DNA of 64,000 nucleotides from G965218495 sp965218495 (GTDB lineage Bacteria; Bacteroidota; Rhodothermia; Rhodothermales; Bin80). Positions 55,899-64,000 of this stretch are shown here, in pieces. Within the stretch, counting starts at the first letter, position 1, and each line of letters starts with the position of its first letter. The translations under genes and the position numbers were made by a program. The stretch is taken from positions 3,348,001 to 3,412,000 of the forward strand of contig OZ244626.1 in NCBI GenBank assembly GCA_965218495.1, read 5' to 3'. The notes beneath the pieces are model-generated. The model made no database searches, had not been told where the DNA came from, and was given only the letters and a program-made list of their open reading frames with translations.

Positions 55899-58190
55899 AT
55901 GCTTACGCAGAGCCAGATTCTTCGCACGCTGCGGACCTCTGAGCCGCGGCTTTTGCGCACGTTGGAAGCGCATACCGGTGAAAGCCGTACGGCCATCAGC
56001 CGCCAGGTGTGCCATGCATTCGACTTTCGTGATGCGCGTGGGAATCTGCAGCAGACCGGGTGCCTGAAGGCGCTCAAGACGCTGGAATCCGAGGACAGGC
56101 TGTCGTTGCCCGCGCCCAGGCGCACCATTGCAAGCGGTACGCCCCGGCTGTTGGACCAGCCGGTGCCGAAACCAGTGGAGGTGCCCGCTTCGCTCAAAGA
56201 GATCAAGGGCTTGGCATTGGAGTTGGTGGAGGATGCGGCGCAGCGTGCGCGCTGGAACACCCTGATGGCAGCGGAGCATCCGCAGGGGGTGAGGCAGTTT
56301 GCGGGCGCGCAGATAAAGTATTTGTTTCGGAGCGATCACGGGTATCTGGGCGCGATCGGGTTTGCGGCTTCCGGCCTGTATTTGGGACCGCGCGACCGGT
56401 GGATGGCTTGGACGCACGCGCAGCGCCAGCAGCATCTGATGCGCGTAGTGGGCCTGAACCGGCTGTTAATTCGGCCAGGCGTAAAGGTCAAGAACTTGGC
56501 CAGTCATCTTCTGGGGAAGGTGCTCAAGCGGTTGCCCGTGGATTTTCAGGCACGTTACGGCTATGCTCCGTGGGTCGTTGAGACCTTCGTGGGGCCTGAG
56601 CAGCGGGGGACCTGTTTCCGTGCGGCGGGATTCCAATATGTGGGAAGGACCACCGGCCGGGGTCGCCATGCCGAGACCAAGGCGTGTACCCGGACGAAGA
56701 AGGCGGTGTTCGTCTATGATCTGGACCGCCGGTGGCGCAAGCATCTCGGGGTGGCGCACGTAGAGGCGTATCCCAAACTGGAGGCTGGCGCGGGGCTGGA
56801 TGCCGAGACCTGGGCGGCGCAGGAGTTTGGGGGCGCACAGCTGGGGGATAAGCGGCGGACTACCCGCCTGGTCAACAGTGTCACTATATTGGCACGAGCG
56901 CCCGGCGAGTCCATAACGGCCACCATGAAATCCGATCGTGCCGCGATACGGGGATATTATCGCTTCATAGAGAAGGCCAACGAGCGGGGGACCACGCCCG
57001 CGGATATCCTGGCGCCGCATCGCCGTCGTACGATCGAGCGGATGCGCACGGAAAAGACGGTGCTGTGCCTTCAGGACGGCACGGACATCAACTACAGCAC
57101 CCGTCCTGCGTGCGAGGGCTTGGAAGTGATCGGGCGCAACCAGACCACCGCGAAAGCACGGGGGGTGCATTTGCATACGACGTTGGCGTTGAGTGCGGAG
57201 GGGTTGCCGCTGGGCGTGCTGCGCTGTGCCTACAGGACCCAAGCGGGAAAGCACGCAGCTAAGACGCAGCAATGGATCGACGGACTGCATGACCTGGCCG
57301 AGGCGGCCACACACCTCAGCAGCAAGACCCGCGTACTCTGCGTCATGGATCGGGAAGCGGACATCTTTGCCCTGTTCGCCGCGCAGCAACAAGTGGGACG
57401 GGTGGATCTATTAGTACGGGCCAAGGCGAATCGGAGACTGGGAAGAAAGGGTCCGTTGTTGTTTGAGTTCATGCGCCAGGGGGCGCCCAAAGGTACCATT
57501 GAGGTAGCGATACAGCGGCTGAGCCGTCGCGAGAAGTCGGGCCGTGTCAAGCATAAGGGCCGTGCGGGCCGCATCGCACAGATGGAGGTACGCTACCGTA
57601 CGGTCATGCTTCCGCCCACCCGTGGACAGCAGGGCGGCCCGGTGAAGGTCACCGCCATACATGTTGGAGAGGCGGACCCGCCAGAAGGACAGAAAGCGAT
57701 TCAGTGGTACCTGCTTACGACAAGGGAGGTGACCTCGGTGGCACAGGCCGTAACAATGGTCGACTATTACATGTTACGCTGGCGTGTGGAAGACGGCTTC
57801 CGGATTCTCAAGAGTGTGTGCAAGGTGCAGGAGTTGCGCTTGCAGAAGGCCGATAGTCTTCACCTGGCCATCACCATCAACATGGTGATGGCGTGGCGCC
57901 TGCACTTGATGACGTTACTGGGTCGCCAAGATCCGGAAGCACCGGCCGAGATCCTGTTTACAGATATTGAGCTGTGCGTGCTGCGAGAATACGCCGAAGG
58001 ATTCAACCTGGCGTCTCCCGATGATCTGGCTGCAGCCATTCTGCTGGTGGCGCTGATGGGAGGATACATGAATCGGAAAAGCGATCCGCCGCCTGGCGCC
58101 AAAATCATGTCGCGCGGCTACATCCGGTTGGAGACCGGGGCGGTACTGTTCTCCCTGCTTCAGAAGAAGTACGGACTGTGGCCGCCATAG
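55899..58190 (+). CDS. DruA (DUF4338)-IS4 transposase fusion
   Basis: A 763-residue two-domain protein. Residues about 95-275 are a DUF4338/DruA domain: YLFRSDHGYLGAIGFAASGL, RDRWMAWTHAQR, VGLNRLLIRPGVKVKNLASHLLGK, YAPWVVETFV and the GRTTGRGR end. Residues about 310-763 are an IS4-family DDE transposase: DKRRTTRLV at its start, LCLQDGTDINY with the first Asp, RVLCVMDREADIFALF with the second, and YYMLRWRVEDGFRILKSVCKVQELRLQ (the Y-(2)R-(3)E-(6)K signature). Both halves look intact. DruA is the hallmark protein of Druantia anti-phage systems; here it is attached to a transposase. No clear terminal inverted repeats were found. The gene lies about 110 bases from the helicase start, on the opposite strand. 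Confidence 0.88.
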   Translation: MLTQSQILRTLRTSEPRLLRTLEAHTGESRTAISRQVCHAFDFRDARGNLQQTGCLKALKTLESEDRLSLPAPRRTIASGTPRLLDQPVPKPVEVPASLKEIKGLALELVEDAAQRARWNTLMAAEHPQGVRQFAGAQIKYLFRSDHGYLGAIGFAASGLYLGPRDRWMAWTHAQRQQHLMRVVGLNRLLIRPGVKVKNLASHLLGKVLKRLPVDFQARYGYAPWVVETFVGPEQRGTCFRAAGFQYVGRTTGRGRHAETKACTRTKKAVFVYDLDRRWRKHLGVAHVEAYPKLEAGAGLDAETWAAQEFGGAQLGDKRRTTRLVNSVTILARAPGESITATMKSDRAAIRGYYRFIEKANERGTTPADILAPHRRRTIERMRTEKTVLCLQDGTDINYSTRPACEGLEVIGRNQTTAKARGVHLHTTLALSAEGLPLGVLRCAYRTQAGKHAAKTQQWIDGLHDLAEAATHLSSKTRVLCVMDREADIFALFAAQQQVGRVDLLVRAKANRRLGRKGPLLFEFMRQGAPKGTIEVAIQRLSRREKSGRVKHKGRAGRIAQMEVRYRTVMLPPTRGQQGGPVKVTAIHVGEADPPEGQKAIQWYLLTTREVTSVAQAVTMVDYYMLRWRVEDGFRILKSVCKVQELRLQKADSLHLAITINMVMAWRLHLMTLLGRQDPEAPAEILFTDIELCVLREYAEGFNLASPDDLAAAILLVALMGGYMNRKSDPPPGAKIMSRGYIRLETGAVLFSLLQKKYGLWPP

Positions 58191-58445
58191 GGTGTTTAGA
58201 AAGAAGAGAAAAGGCCCACCACAAAGCTCGCCATGGAGGGCTATTGATCAGGACCGCTATTTGTGACGATGCTGCAAAAGCATCGGCAGGATAGGTGCGT
58301 GCCTGCGAAGCACGCACGCGCACGATGCAGCTTTTGCCATTGCTGCGCCCGCCAATCCAAGCCTCTTCACCCCCAAATCAACGCCCTTGGTCGGGCATTA
58401 CAGCCGTGTTAGTTGCACTATCTACACGGACCAACCACCGCGCGA
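58188..58445 (-). repeat. approximately 260-bp dispersed repeat, copy B
   Basis: Inverted copy of the repeat at 41664-41923 (shared blocks listed there). It begins in the stop codon of the DruA-IS4 gene and ends in otherwise empty DNA. It contains a nested stem-loop at 58274-58337 that copy A preserves only in part. Confidence 0.75.
58274..58337. repeat. 64-nt nested stem-loop
   Basis: Outer arms GCAAAAGC-ATCG (58274-58285) and CGAT-GCA-GCTTTTGC (58323-58337) pair with a 3-base bulge. The inner perfect stem is GTGCGTGC (58295-58302) with GCACGCAC (58310-58317) around a 7-base loop. It may end transcription of the transposase or be a structured part of the repeat. Confidence 0.6.
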
Positions 58446-58866
58446 AAGGCTGGCTTCCGTGCAATCGGCCGTGAGGCCACCTTGTCAAGCCGGAAATGTT
58501 GCCGAGGGGTAGAGCTAGGATACCCACATGCATTGCCCCCAGTTCCAGGTAAGCACTCGCAGACCAGCAGCGGTGTCCTCCCCGGTTACACCCGCTTCAT
58601 GATATTTCTACGAGCCTGTTGAGCTTAGCCCTACTTCGTCACTATTGGACTCCACCGCCGCACCTTAGGACGAAGACAGACACTCCCACCCGGCTTTTAC
58701 CGACATTTGAGCCGTTTCTCCCTGCTTTTTCATCCGATTGGAGAAGAATTCACGATAAGCTCGGCTACAAAGCTGATTTTCGGCACTCATGACCCATCGT
58801 CTGCCAAACTAAGCGGTACAAGATGCCGGATTACCGAATGGTTGAGCCGCACGGCTATCCGCGGCG
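58446..58866. other. intergenic region right of island
   Basis: About 420 bases between repeat copy B and the glycosyltransferase stop. No protein-like frame, RNA gene or clear terminator was recognised. Confidence 0.4.
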
Positions 58867-59814
58867 CTACATCACGCCCGGTGTCTCGCTGATGACCTCA
58901 TAGGGTGGTTTCTCCTCCATACGCTGCCGCACGACGAGTTCCGCAACGAAACCAGTGCTCATCAGCAGGAGCCCAACCATGATCAGGAGCGCACCTAACA
59001 GCAGGGCCGGCCGATCGCCTACAGGACTGCCGAAGACCCACTTTTCGATCGAGATCCACAGGCTCAGGGCAAAGCCAACCAGGAAGGCCAACAGTCCCCA
59101 CGTGCCAAAAAAGTGCATTGGACGCGCTCCAAAGCGCGTAAGGAAGGTCACAGTAAGCAGATCCAGACAGCCGCGAACATACCGCTCCAAGCCAAACTTC
59201 GAGCGCCCGTGGCGTCTCGCGCGGTGGCGGACCTTTTTTTCGCCAATCCTGCCGTACCCCTCCCACTTGGCCAAAAGCGGGATGTAACGATGCATCTCCC
59301 CATAGACACGCACCGCCTTTACTACGTCCTGCCGGTAAGCCTTGAGGCCGCAGTTGAAGTCGTGCAGCCTGATGCGGGACACCGTTCGAGTGACCAGGTT
59401 AAAGAATACGCTCGGCAGCGTCTTGGTAAGCGGGTCCTTGCGCCGCACCTTCCATCCACTTACCAGGTCAAGCCCCTTGTCAACCATGGCCACCAGGGAC
59501 GGGATTTCGGCCGGATCATCCTGCAGGTCGGCATCCATTGTCACGACTACGCGCCCGGTAGCACGCGCAAAGCCCGCCATAAGGGCCGCGCTCTTGCCGT
59601 AGTTGCGGCGAAAGCGCACACCCTTGAAGCGCTCGTCCGCGGCGTGTACCGCGCAGATGGTATCCCATGAGTCGTCGCACGATCCGTCGTCAATCAGCCA
59701 GACCTCAAACGTCAGCCCGCTGCCCGTACACGCCGCACGAATCTCGTCTGCCAGCACGCCGAGCGATGCAGCCTCTTCGTAGGCTGGAACCACGATGCTG
59801 ACGTCCACCGGCAT
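58867..59814 (-). CDS. family 2 glycosyltransferase, polyprenyl-phosphate type, membrane-bound
   Basis: A 315-residue GT2 enzyme like dolichyl-phosphate mannose synthase and bacterial undecaprenyl-phosphate sugar transferases (ArnC/GtrB group). It has VSIVVPAYEEAASLGVL at the start, the metal-binding VVTMDADLQDDPAEIP, and RHGRSKFGLERYVRGCLDLL near the domain end. Two C-terminal membrane helices follow (GTWGLLAFLVGFALSLWI and LLLGALLIMVGLLLMSTGFVAELVV). It should load a sugar onto a lipid carrier at the inner membrane; the sugar is unknown. It lies 11 bases after gyrB on the same strand, so probably cotranscribed. Confidence 0.9.
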   Translation of the reverse strand: MPVDVSIVVPAYEEAASLGVLADEIRAACTGSGLTFEVWLIDDGSCDDSWDTICAVHAADERFKGVRFRRNYGKSAALMAGFARATGRVVVTMDADLQDDPAEIPSLVAMVDKGLDLVSGWKVRRKDPLTKTLPSVFFNLVTRTVSRIRLHDFNCGLKAYRQDVVKAVRVYGEMHRYIPLLAKWEGYGRIGEKKVRHRARRHGRSKFGLERYVRGCLDLLTVTFLTRFGARPMHFFGTWGLLAFLVGFALSLWISIEKWVFGSPVGDRPALLLGALLIMVGLLLMSTGFVAELVVRQRMEEKPPYEVISETPGVM

Positions 59815-59825
59815 CGCTTCGACCT

Positions 59826-61748
59826 CTACACGTCCAGCGTGGCGTAGCGGGCGTTCCGCTCAATGAACTTCCTGCGCGGCTCCACGGCATCACCCATCAG
59901 GGTCGAAAAGATCCTGTCTGCCGTCGCCCCGTCTTCGATGCTGACCTGCTGCAGCATGCGTGTTTCAGGATCCATGGTGGTGTCCCAGAGCTGCGAGGGA
60001 TTCATCTCGCCCAGACCCTTGTACCGCTGGATAGTAGCCTTGCCATTCTTGTTCGCTTGCATCTGCGCAATGGAGTTCTGTAGTTCCTCATCATTCCAGC
60101 AATACCGCTCCGCCTTGCCCATCTTGGCCCTGTACAAAGGGGGCAGCGCAATATAGACAAAGCCTTGCTCCACCAGCGGACGCAGGTGGCGATAAAAGAA
60201 CGTCAACAGCAGCGTTCGAATGTGTGCTCCGTCCACATCGGCGTCCGTCATCAGGAGCACTTTGTGGTAGCGCAGCTTCGCTATGTTGAAGTCTTCTTCG
60301 CTGGAGGCCAGCCCCGTGCCAAGCGCCGTTATGATATTCTTTATTTCCTCGTTGCTGAGGACGCGATCCAGGCGGGCCTTCTCCACGTTCAGGATTTTGC
60401 CCCGCAGCGGTAGAATCGCCTGGAAGTGACGGTCCCGTGCCTGCTTTGCAGAGCCGCCCGCGGAATCCCCCTCAACCAGATACAGCTCGCATTCGTCGGC
60501 CACCTTCGAGGCGCAGTCCGCTAACTTGCCCGGCAGGCCTCCACCCCCGAACGCGTTCTTGCGTTGGACCAGCTCCCGCGCTTTGCGGGCGGCAGCGCGC
60601 GCCTCTGCCGCCAGGACCACTTTCCCGAGGATCCGCTTAGATTCTTTTGGGCGGTCTTCCAGCCACACCTTGAGCCTTTCGCCCACGACGCGCTCGACCG
60701 TGCCCTGCACATCGGAGTTGCCGAGTTTTGTCTTGGTCTGCCCCTCAAACTGGGGCTCCGCCACCTTGACACTGAGTACGGCCGTGAGCCCTTCGCGAAA
60801 GTCATCGCCCGACAGGTCGCCCTTGAAATTCTTCAGCAGCGAGTTACGCACCGCATACGCCTTCAGCGTCTTCGTCAGCGCCTTGCGAAACCCGGAGACA
60901 TGCGTACCGCCCTCATGCGTGTTAATGTTGTTGACAAAGGAGAGAACGTTGGATGAAAACCCGGTGTTGTAGCGCATCGCCAACTCGACTGTCTTGTCCC
61001 GGTTGGCGATGTATATGGTTTCTTTCTGGATAGGCTCGCGCGCTTCGTCCAGGTAGCTGATGAATTCGCGCACACCCCCCTCATAGCAGTAGTCTTCACG
61101 CTCACCTTCTCTCCGGTCCTCCAAGCTGATCCTCAGACCCGCATTCAGGTAGGCAAGCTCGCACAGCCGTTCGGACAGCGTGTCGAAGCGGAACTCCGTC
61201 GCGTCAAAAATATCGTCGTCCGGCCAAAAATGCACGGTGGTCCCGGTCGACTCTCCTTCTTCCAGCGCGCGCATCGAGCGCACCGGGCCCCGGGGCTTTC
61301 CCCGGGCATACTCCTGGCTGTACATATGGCCTTCTCGACGGGAGGTTGCCAGAAGTCTTGACGAAAGCGCGTTGACACACGAGACGCCGACGCCATGCAA
61401 GCCGCCGGACACCTTGTAGGAGTCCTTGTCGAACTTGCCACCGGCATGCAGCACGGTCATGACAACCTCTAGGGCGGAGCGTCTTTCCTTGCGGTGCATC
61501 CCGACCGGGATGCCCCGCCCGTTATCGCTCACAGATACCGACCCGTCCTGGTGAATGACGACCTCAATGTCAGTGCAGTGCCCCGCGAGGGCTTCGTCGA
61601 TGGCGTTGTCGACCACCTCGAAGACCAGGTGGTGCAGCCCGCGCCGCCCAACATCCCCGATGTACATCGCCGGGCGCTTGCGGACCGCCTCCAAGCCTTC
61701 CATGACTTGGATGCTTTCGGCGCTATAGCCGCCCGTCGTTTCTGTCAC
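59826..61748 (-). CDS. gyrB: DNA gyrase subunit B
   Basis: ATPase subunit of DNA gyrase. Features in order: YSAESIQVMEGLEAVRKRPAMYIGD, the GHKL ATP site (EVVDNAIDEAL, VSDNGRGIPVG, VSGGLHGVGVSCVNALS), the transducer domain, the TOPRIM domain (ELYLVEGDSAGGSAKQARDRHFQAILPLRGKILNVEKA and DADVDGAHIRTLLLTFFYRH) and the C-terminal QRYKGLGEMNPSQLW. The start is uncertain: GTG at 61748 gives the usual short N-terminus before YSAES; an in-frame TTG at 61826, overlapping the hflX stop, would add 26 unconserved residues. The total of 640 residues fits the short gyrase B form. Confidence 0.95.
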   Translation of the reverse strand: MTETTGGYSAESIQVMEGLEAVRKRPAMYIGDVGRRGLHHLVFEVVDNAIDEALAGHCTDIEVVIHQDGSVSVSDNGRGIPVGMHRKERRSALEVVMTVLHAGGKFDKDSYKVSGGLHGVGVSCVNALSSRLLATSRREGHMYSQEYARGKPRGPVRSMRALEEGESTGTTVHFWPDDDIFDATEFRFDTLSERLCELAYLNAGLRISLEDRREGEREDYCYEGGVREFISYLDEAREPIQKETIYIANRDKTVELAMRYNTGFSSNVLSFVNNINTHEGGTHVSGFRKALTKTLKAYAVRNSLLKNFKGDLSGDDFREGLTAVLSVKVAEPQFEGQTKTKLGNSDVQGTVERVVGERLKVWLEDRPKESKRILGKVVLAAEARAAARKARELVQRKNAFGGGGLPGKLADCASKVADECELYLVEGDSAGGSAKQARDRHFQAILPLRGKILNVEKARLDRVLSNEEIKNIITALGTGLASSEEDFNIAKLRYHKVLLMTDADVDGAHIRTLLLTFFYRHLRPLVEQGFVYIALPPLYRAKMGKAERYCWNDEELQNSIAQMQANKNGKATIQRYKGLGEMNPSQLWDTTMDPETRMLQQVSIEDGATADRIFSTLMGDAVEPRRKFIERNARYATLDV

Positions 61749-61822
61749 CAGAGGCTTTGGGTTGGTCCAGCCATTAGACGCCTGAGCGGCACGTCTGTTC
61801 GGTCCAAGCGCGCACAAGGATC

Positions 61823-63139
61823 TCAAACGGGCTTAACGGGGACGAGCCCCTGAAAAGGCGACAGCACCGCCTGGAGCGCCGCCGCGTTCCGGTGTGTCGT
61901 CCGAAACCGCACCCGCGTCACCATTTGCGGGCTGGCTCCATTGCCATGCACATAGACATGGTCTTCCGCCAGGACCTCGGCCATACGATGGATCCTCGCA
62001 AGGACCTTGCCTTCGGTCACCGGCACGTAGGCGACGCGCTCCACCGTGGTACCACTCAGCAGCACGACCAGGCGCGCCTTAAGGGCTTCCAGTCCGGTTC
62101 CCCGGAGCGCGGACGCGAACACGCATTCAGGATAGGCTGCACGTAGCCCCGCAATCTGGTCCGGGTAGAGGAGTACATCCACCTTGTTAAAAACCAGCAA
62201 CGTGGGCCTGTTGGCGGCACCAATCTCTTCGAGCATTTCGTGAACGACCTGGATGTGATCTTCGTAGCGCGAATGCGCTACGCTCACGAGGTGGATGAGC
62301 AGGTCGCTCTCGCGCACCTCATCCAAGGTGCTTTTGAAGCTTTCTATGAGTTTGTGCGGCAGCTTTCGGATGAATCCGACGGTATCCGCAAGGAGCACAT
62401 CCTTGCCCGGGGCTAGCGTCACAAGCCGCGTGGTGGCATCCAATGTAGCGAAGAGCTGGTCTTCCGCCAGCACATCGCTTCCCGCCAGCGCATTCAGCAG
62501 CGTAGACTTGCCGGCGTTGGTATAGCCAACCAGCGACACGGTACGGTGCTGGCGGCGGCTCCGCCTTTGCGTGGCGCGCTGCTGATCAATCCGCTTCAGT
62601 CGATGCTTCAGCGTTGCCAGGCGCTGTCCAATCAGGCGGCGATCCGTCTCAATCTGCGTCTCGCCCGGTCCCCGAGTGCCGATGCCGCCTTGCTGCCGCG
62701 AAAGGTGTGTCCAGTGGCGCGTCAGCCGCGTGCGCAGATACTCCAGTTGCGCAAGCTCAACCTGCGTCTTGGCTACGGCCGTCTTGGCGCGCCGCGCGAA
62801 GATGTCCAAAATGAGCGCCGATCGATCCAGCAGCTTACATGCGATGTCACGTTCCAGGTTGCGGATCTGGACAGGACTCAGGTCATCGTCAAAGATGACC
62901 AGATCCGCATTGTGGTGCGCTACATACCGTTTGAGCTCCTCTACCTTTCCGGAACCAATGTAGGTGGCCGGATTCAGGCGCGGCAGTGCCTGCGTGAGGC
63001 GCCCCGCGATGCGGGCGCCTGCCGTAGCAGCCAGGAGCGCCAGCTCATCCAGTGAGTCATCAATGTCGGCTCTCTTGGCCTGGGGCCGTATCACACCCGC
63101 CAAGATCGCGGTTTCCTGTGGCGTTTCCGTGGTGTGCAA
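61823..63139 (-). CDS. hflX: GTPase HflX
   Basis: Ribosome-associated GTPase that rescues or splits stalled ribosomes. In 438 residues it has the HflX N-terminal domain (RLNPATYIGSGKVEELKRYV, VIFDDDLSPVQIRNLE), the glycine-rich linker GGIGTRGPGETQIETDRR, and the G domain with G1 GYTNAGKSTLLNAL, G3 DTVGFI and G4 NKVD. The start is TTG at 63139; no better ATG exists upstream before the neighbouring gene. It lies 3 bases after the preceding gene on the same strand. Confidence 0.95.
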   Translation of the reverse strand: MHTTETPQETAILAGVIRPQAKRADIDDSLDELALLAATAGARIAGRLTQALPRLNPATYIGSGKVEELKRYVAHHNADLVIFDDDLSPVQIRNLERDIACKLLDRSALILDIFARRAKTAVAKTQVELAQLEYLRTRLTRHWTHLSRQQGGIGTRGPGETQIETDRRLIGQRLATLKHRLKRIDQQRATQRRSRRQHRTVSLVGYTNAGKSTLLNALAGSDVLAEDQLFATLDATTRLVTLAPGKDVLLADTVGFIRKLPHKLIESFKSTLDEVRESDLLIHLVSVAHSRYEDHIQVVHEMLEEIGAANRPTLLVFNKVDVLLYPDQIAGLRAAYPECVFASALRGTGLEALKARLVVLLSGTTVERVAYVPVTEGKVLARIHRMAEVLAEDHVYVHGNGASPQMVTRVRFRTTHRNAAALQAVLSPFQGLVPVKPV

Positions 63140-63142
63140 GGA

Positions 63143-64000
63143 CTATGCAGTTTGCTCCTTTCGCCGCGTGGACACAATCATCTCCAACCCCATGAATACC
63201 AGGGCAAGCACCACAAACAGGCGCCAAAGCTCTACGCCGACGCGGTCCTCTCTCATGCGTTCGGCCAGACCTTCCTGTGCGCGCGTTACGCGTATGGGTA
63301 CGCCTGTGGCCTCGGACAGCACGCTCGCGGCCTCGTCCTCCGGTGCCACGGCCAAGTCAGACTCTTTGAAATCCGTATTCACGGCCATGCGCCGCGCCAC
63401 TGCGCCACCGACCATTACGTCATAGATGCCGGGAATGCCGTATTCCTCTGAGGTCTCTATCACGGTGGCACCGATCAGCTGCCGCTGCTCGGGCGTGACT
63501 TCTTCGCCCGTGGGCGTCACTACATGGACCCGCCCGGTTATGTTACCCAGCCGGATCGACTCGGCTTTGCCTGCTGTCAGCCGGTTGCCCTGAACGGACT
63601 CACCCGCGGCCAGATAGTGCACGGCGCGGTGCATCAGCGGCACAAAGAGGCCGCGAACCGGCAAGTCACTCCAACTGGGATCGGGGCTCACAACGAACAC
63701 GAGGGCAAGGCCTCGCCCTTTGCGGATCTCCTGCAAGAAAGGCTGCCCACTCGAAAGCGACAGCAGCGTCTGCTCCGCGCCGGATTTTGGCTCATAGACT
63801 GCCGCACGATATACGGCGGGCTGCTCCATCCGCCCCGCGTCTTCAAAGACACCCTCAAACAGCGGATGCTCCCTGTCGAGGCTGGTAACCGTTGCAACAG
63901 GCGGGCCCCCTCGCTCCGCAGCAACATAGTTGCTTACACGCCCGCCGCCGAGCGCGCCCAGCAGCACGTTGACGTCCGTAGGCACCTCGCTTGGAAACAG
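63143..64000 (-). CDS. BatA/VWA-type membrane protein, C-terminal part, 5' end outside window
   Basis: The frame stays open to the window edge (L-F-P-S-E-V-P-T-D-V), so only the last 285 residues are seen. The visible part contains LLGALGGGRVSNYV, a region resembling the C-terminal glutamine-amidotransferase-like portion of BatA/aerotolerance proteins (GRGLALVFVVSPDPSWSDLPVRGLFVPLMHRAVHYLA), and ends with one membrane helix (LWRLFVVLALVFMGLEMIVS) and a basic tail. The LFVPL..R..HYLA pattern is typical of these proteins. It probably belongs to a Bat-type operon continuing to the right. The assignment is moderate because the N-terminal part is missing. Confidence 0.65.
   Translation of the reverse strand: MFPSEVPTDVNVLLGALGGGRVSNYVAAERGGPPVATVTSLDREHPLFEGVFEDAGRMEQPAVYRAAVYEPKSGAEQTLLSLSSGQPFLQEIRKGRGLALVFVVSPDPSWSDLPVRGLFVPLMHRAVHYLAAGESVQGNRLTAGKAESIRLGNITGRVHVVTPTGEEVTPEQRQLIGATVIETSEEYGIPGIYDVMVGGAVARRMAVNTDFKESDLAVAPEDEAASVLSEATGVPIRVTRAQEGLAERMREDRVGVELWRLFVVLALVFMGLEMIVSTRRKEQTA

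Noticed and set aside
1..64000. CRISPR arrays, rRNA and tRNA genes
   Set aside because: No regularly spaced direct repeats, rRNA-like sequence or complete tRNA cloverleaf was found on reading both strands; this was by eye, so a small tRNA could be missed.

Overview
The window is chromosomal DNA from a GC-rich Gram-negative bacterium, most likely of the Rhodothermota/Bacteroidota side of the tree. The pointers are an OmpA protein with PKD repeats, a choice-of-anchor-B secreted protein, a Bacteroidota-type DUF6503-like protein and weak Shine-Dalgarno usage. This placement is inference from gene content; no 16S rRNA, tRNA or CRISPR array is visible.

Left part (1-23 kb) holds mixed metabolic and surface genes: a partial DUF6503-like gene, an alpha-glucan phosphorylase, a lipoprotein sulfatase, a DUF1611/enolase-superfamily pair that matches the DgcN-DgcA D-glutamate pathway, a secreted FG-GAP/LVIVD protein, a lipoprotein cyclophilin, and a two-gene MerR + VIT/VWA operon preceded by a 27-bp palindrome. 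It also contains decayed genes: a Fic gene with a start frameshift, an in-frame TAG and a lost catalytic GNG; an IS1634-type transposase remnant; a frameshifted trypsin-like protease; and an IS1595-type fragment. Intact lysS, queG and ompA/PKD lie among them.

Middle part (23-41.5 kb) is the division and cell-wall (dcw) cluster, transcribed leftward in the order mraZ-rsmH-ftsL-ftsI-murE-mraY-murD-ftsW-murG-murC-ftsQ-ftsA-ftsZ, with stop/start overlaps at most joints and rpsT after ftsZ; murF is absent. Upstream of mraZ are two MraZ-type boxes. Divergent from it is a LexA homologue that has lost its cleavage site and both catalytic residues and has a perfect palindrome just upstream. pyrG and a SAM methyltransferase follow.

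The region from 41.66 to 58.45 kb is a mobile/defence island, bounded by two inverted copies of an unexplained repeat of about 260 bp. Inside are: (i) a 9.2-kb transposon with perfect 19-bp terminal inverted repeats carrying an IS1595-family transposase and, as cargo, a type III restriction-modification system plus a coupled 60-aa ORF; its mod gene has a nonsense codon and its res gene is split by an IS21-family element with a 6-bp target duplication; (ii) a two-gene helicase + DUF2290 defence system whose helicase is split by an IS630 element at a TA dinucleotide, where removing the element rejoins the frame exactly; (iii) a 763-aa transposase that fuses a DruA/DUF4338 domain to an IS4 DDE transposase.

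Right part (58.8-64 kb) returns to core genes: a membrane GT2 glycosyltransferase, gyrB, hflX and a partial gene that appears to be the C-terminal part of a BatA/VWA-type membrane protein.
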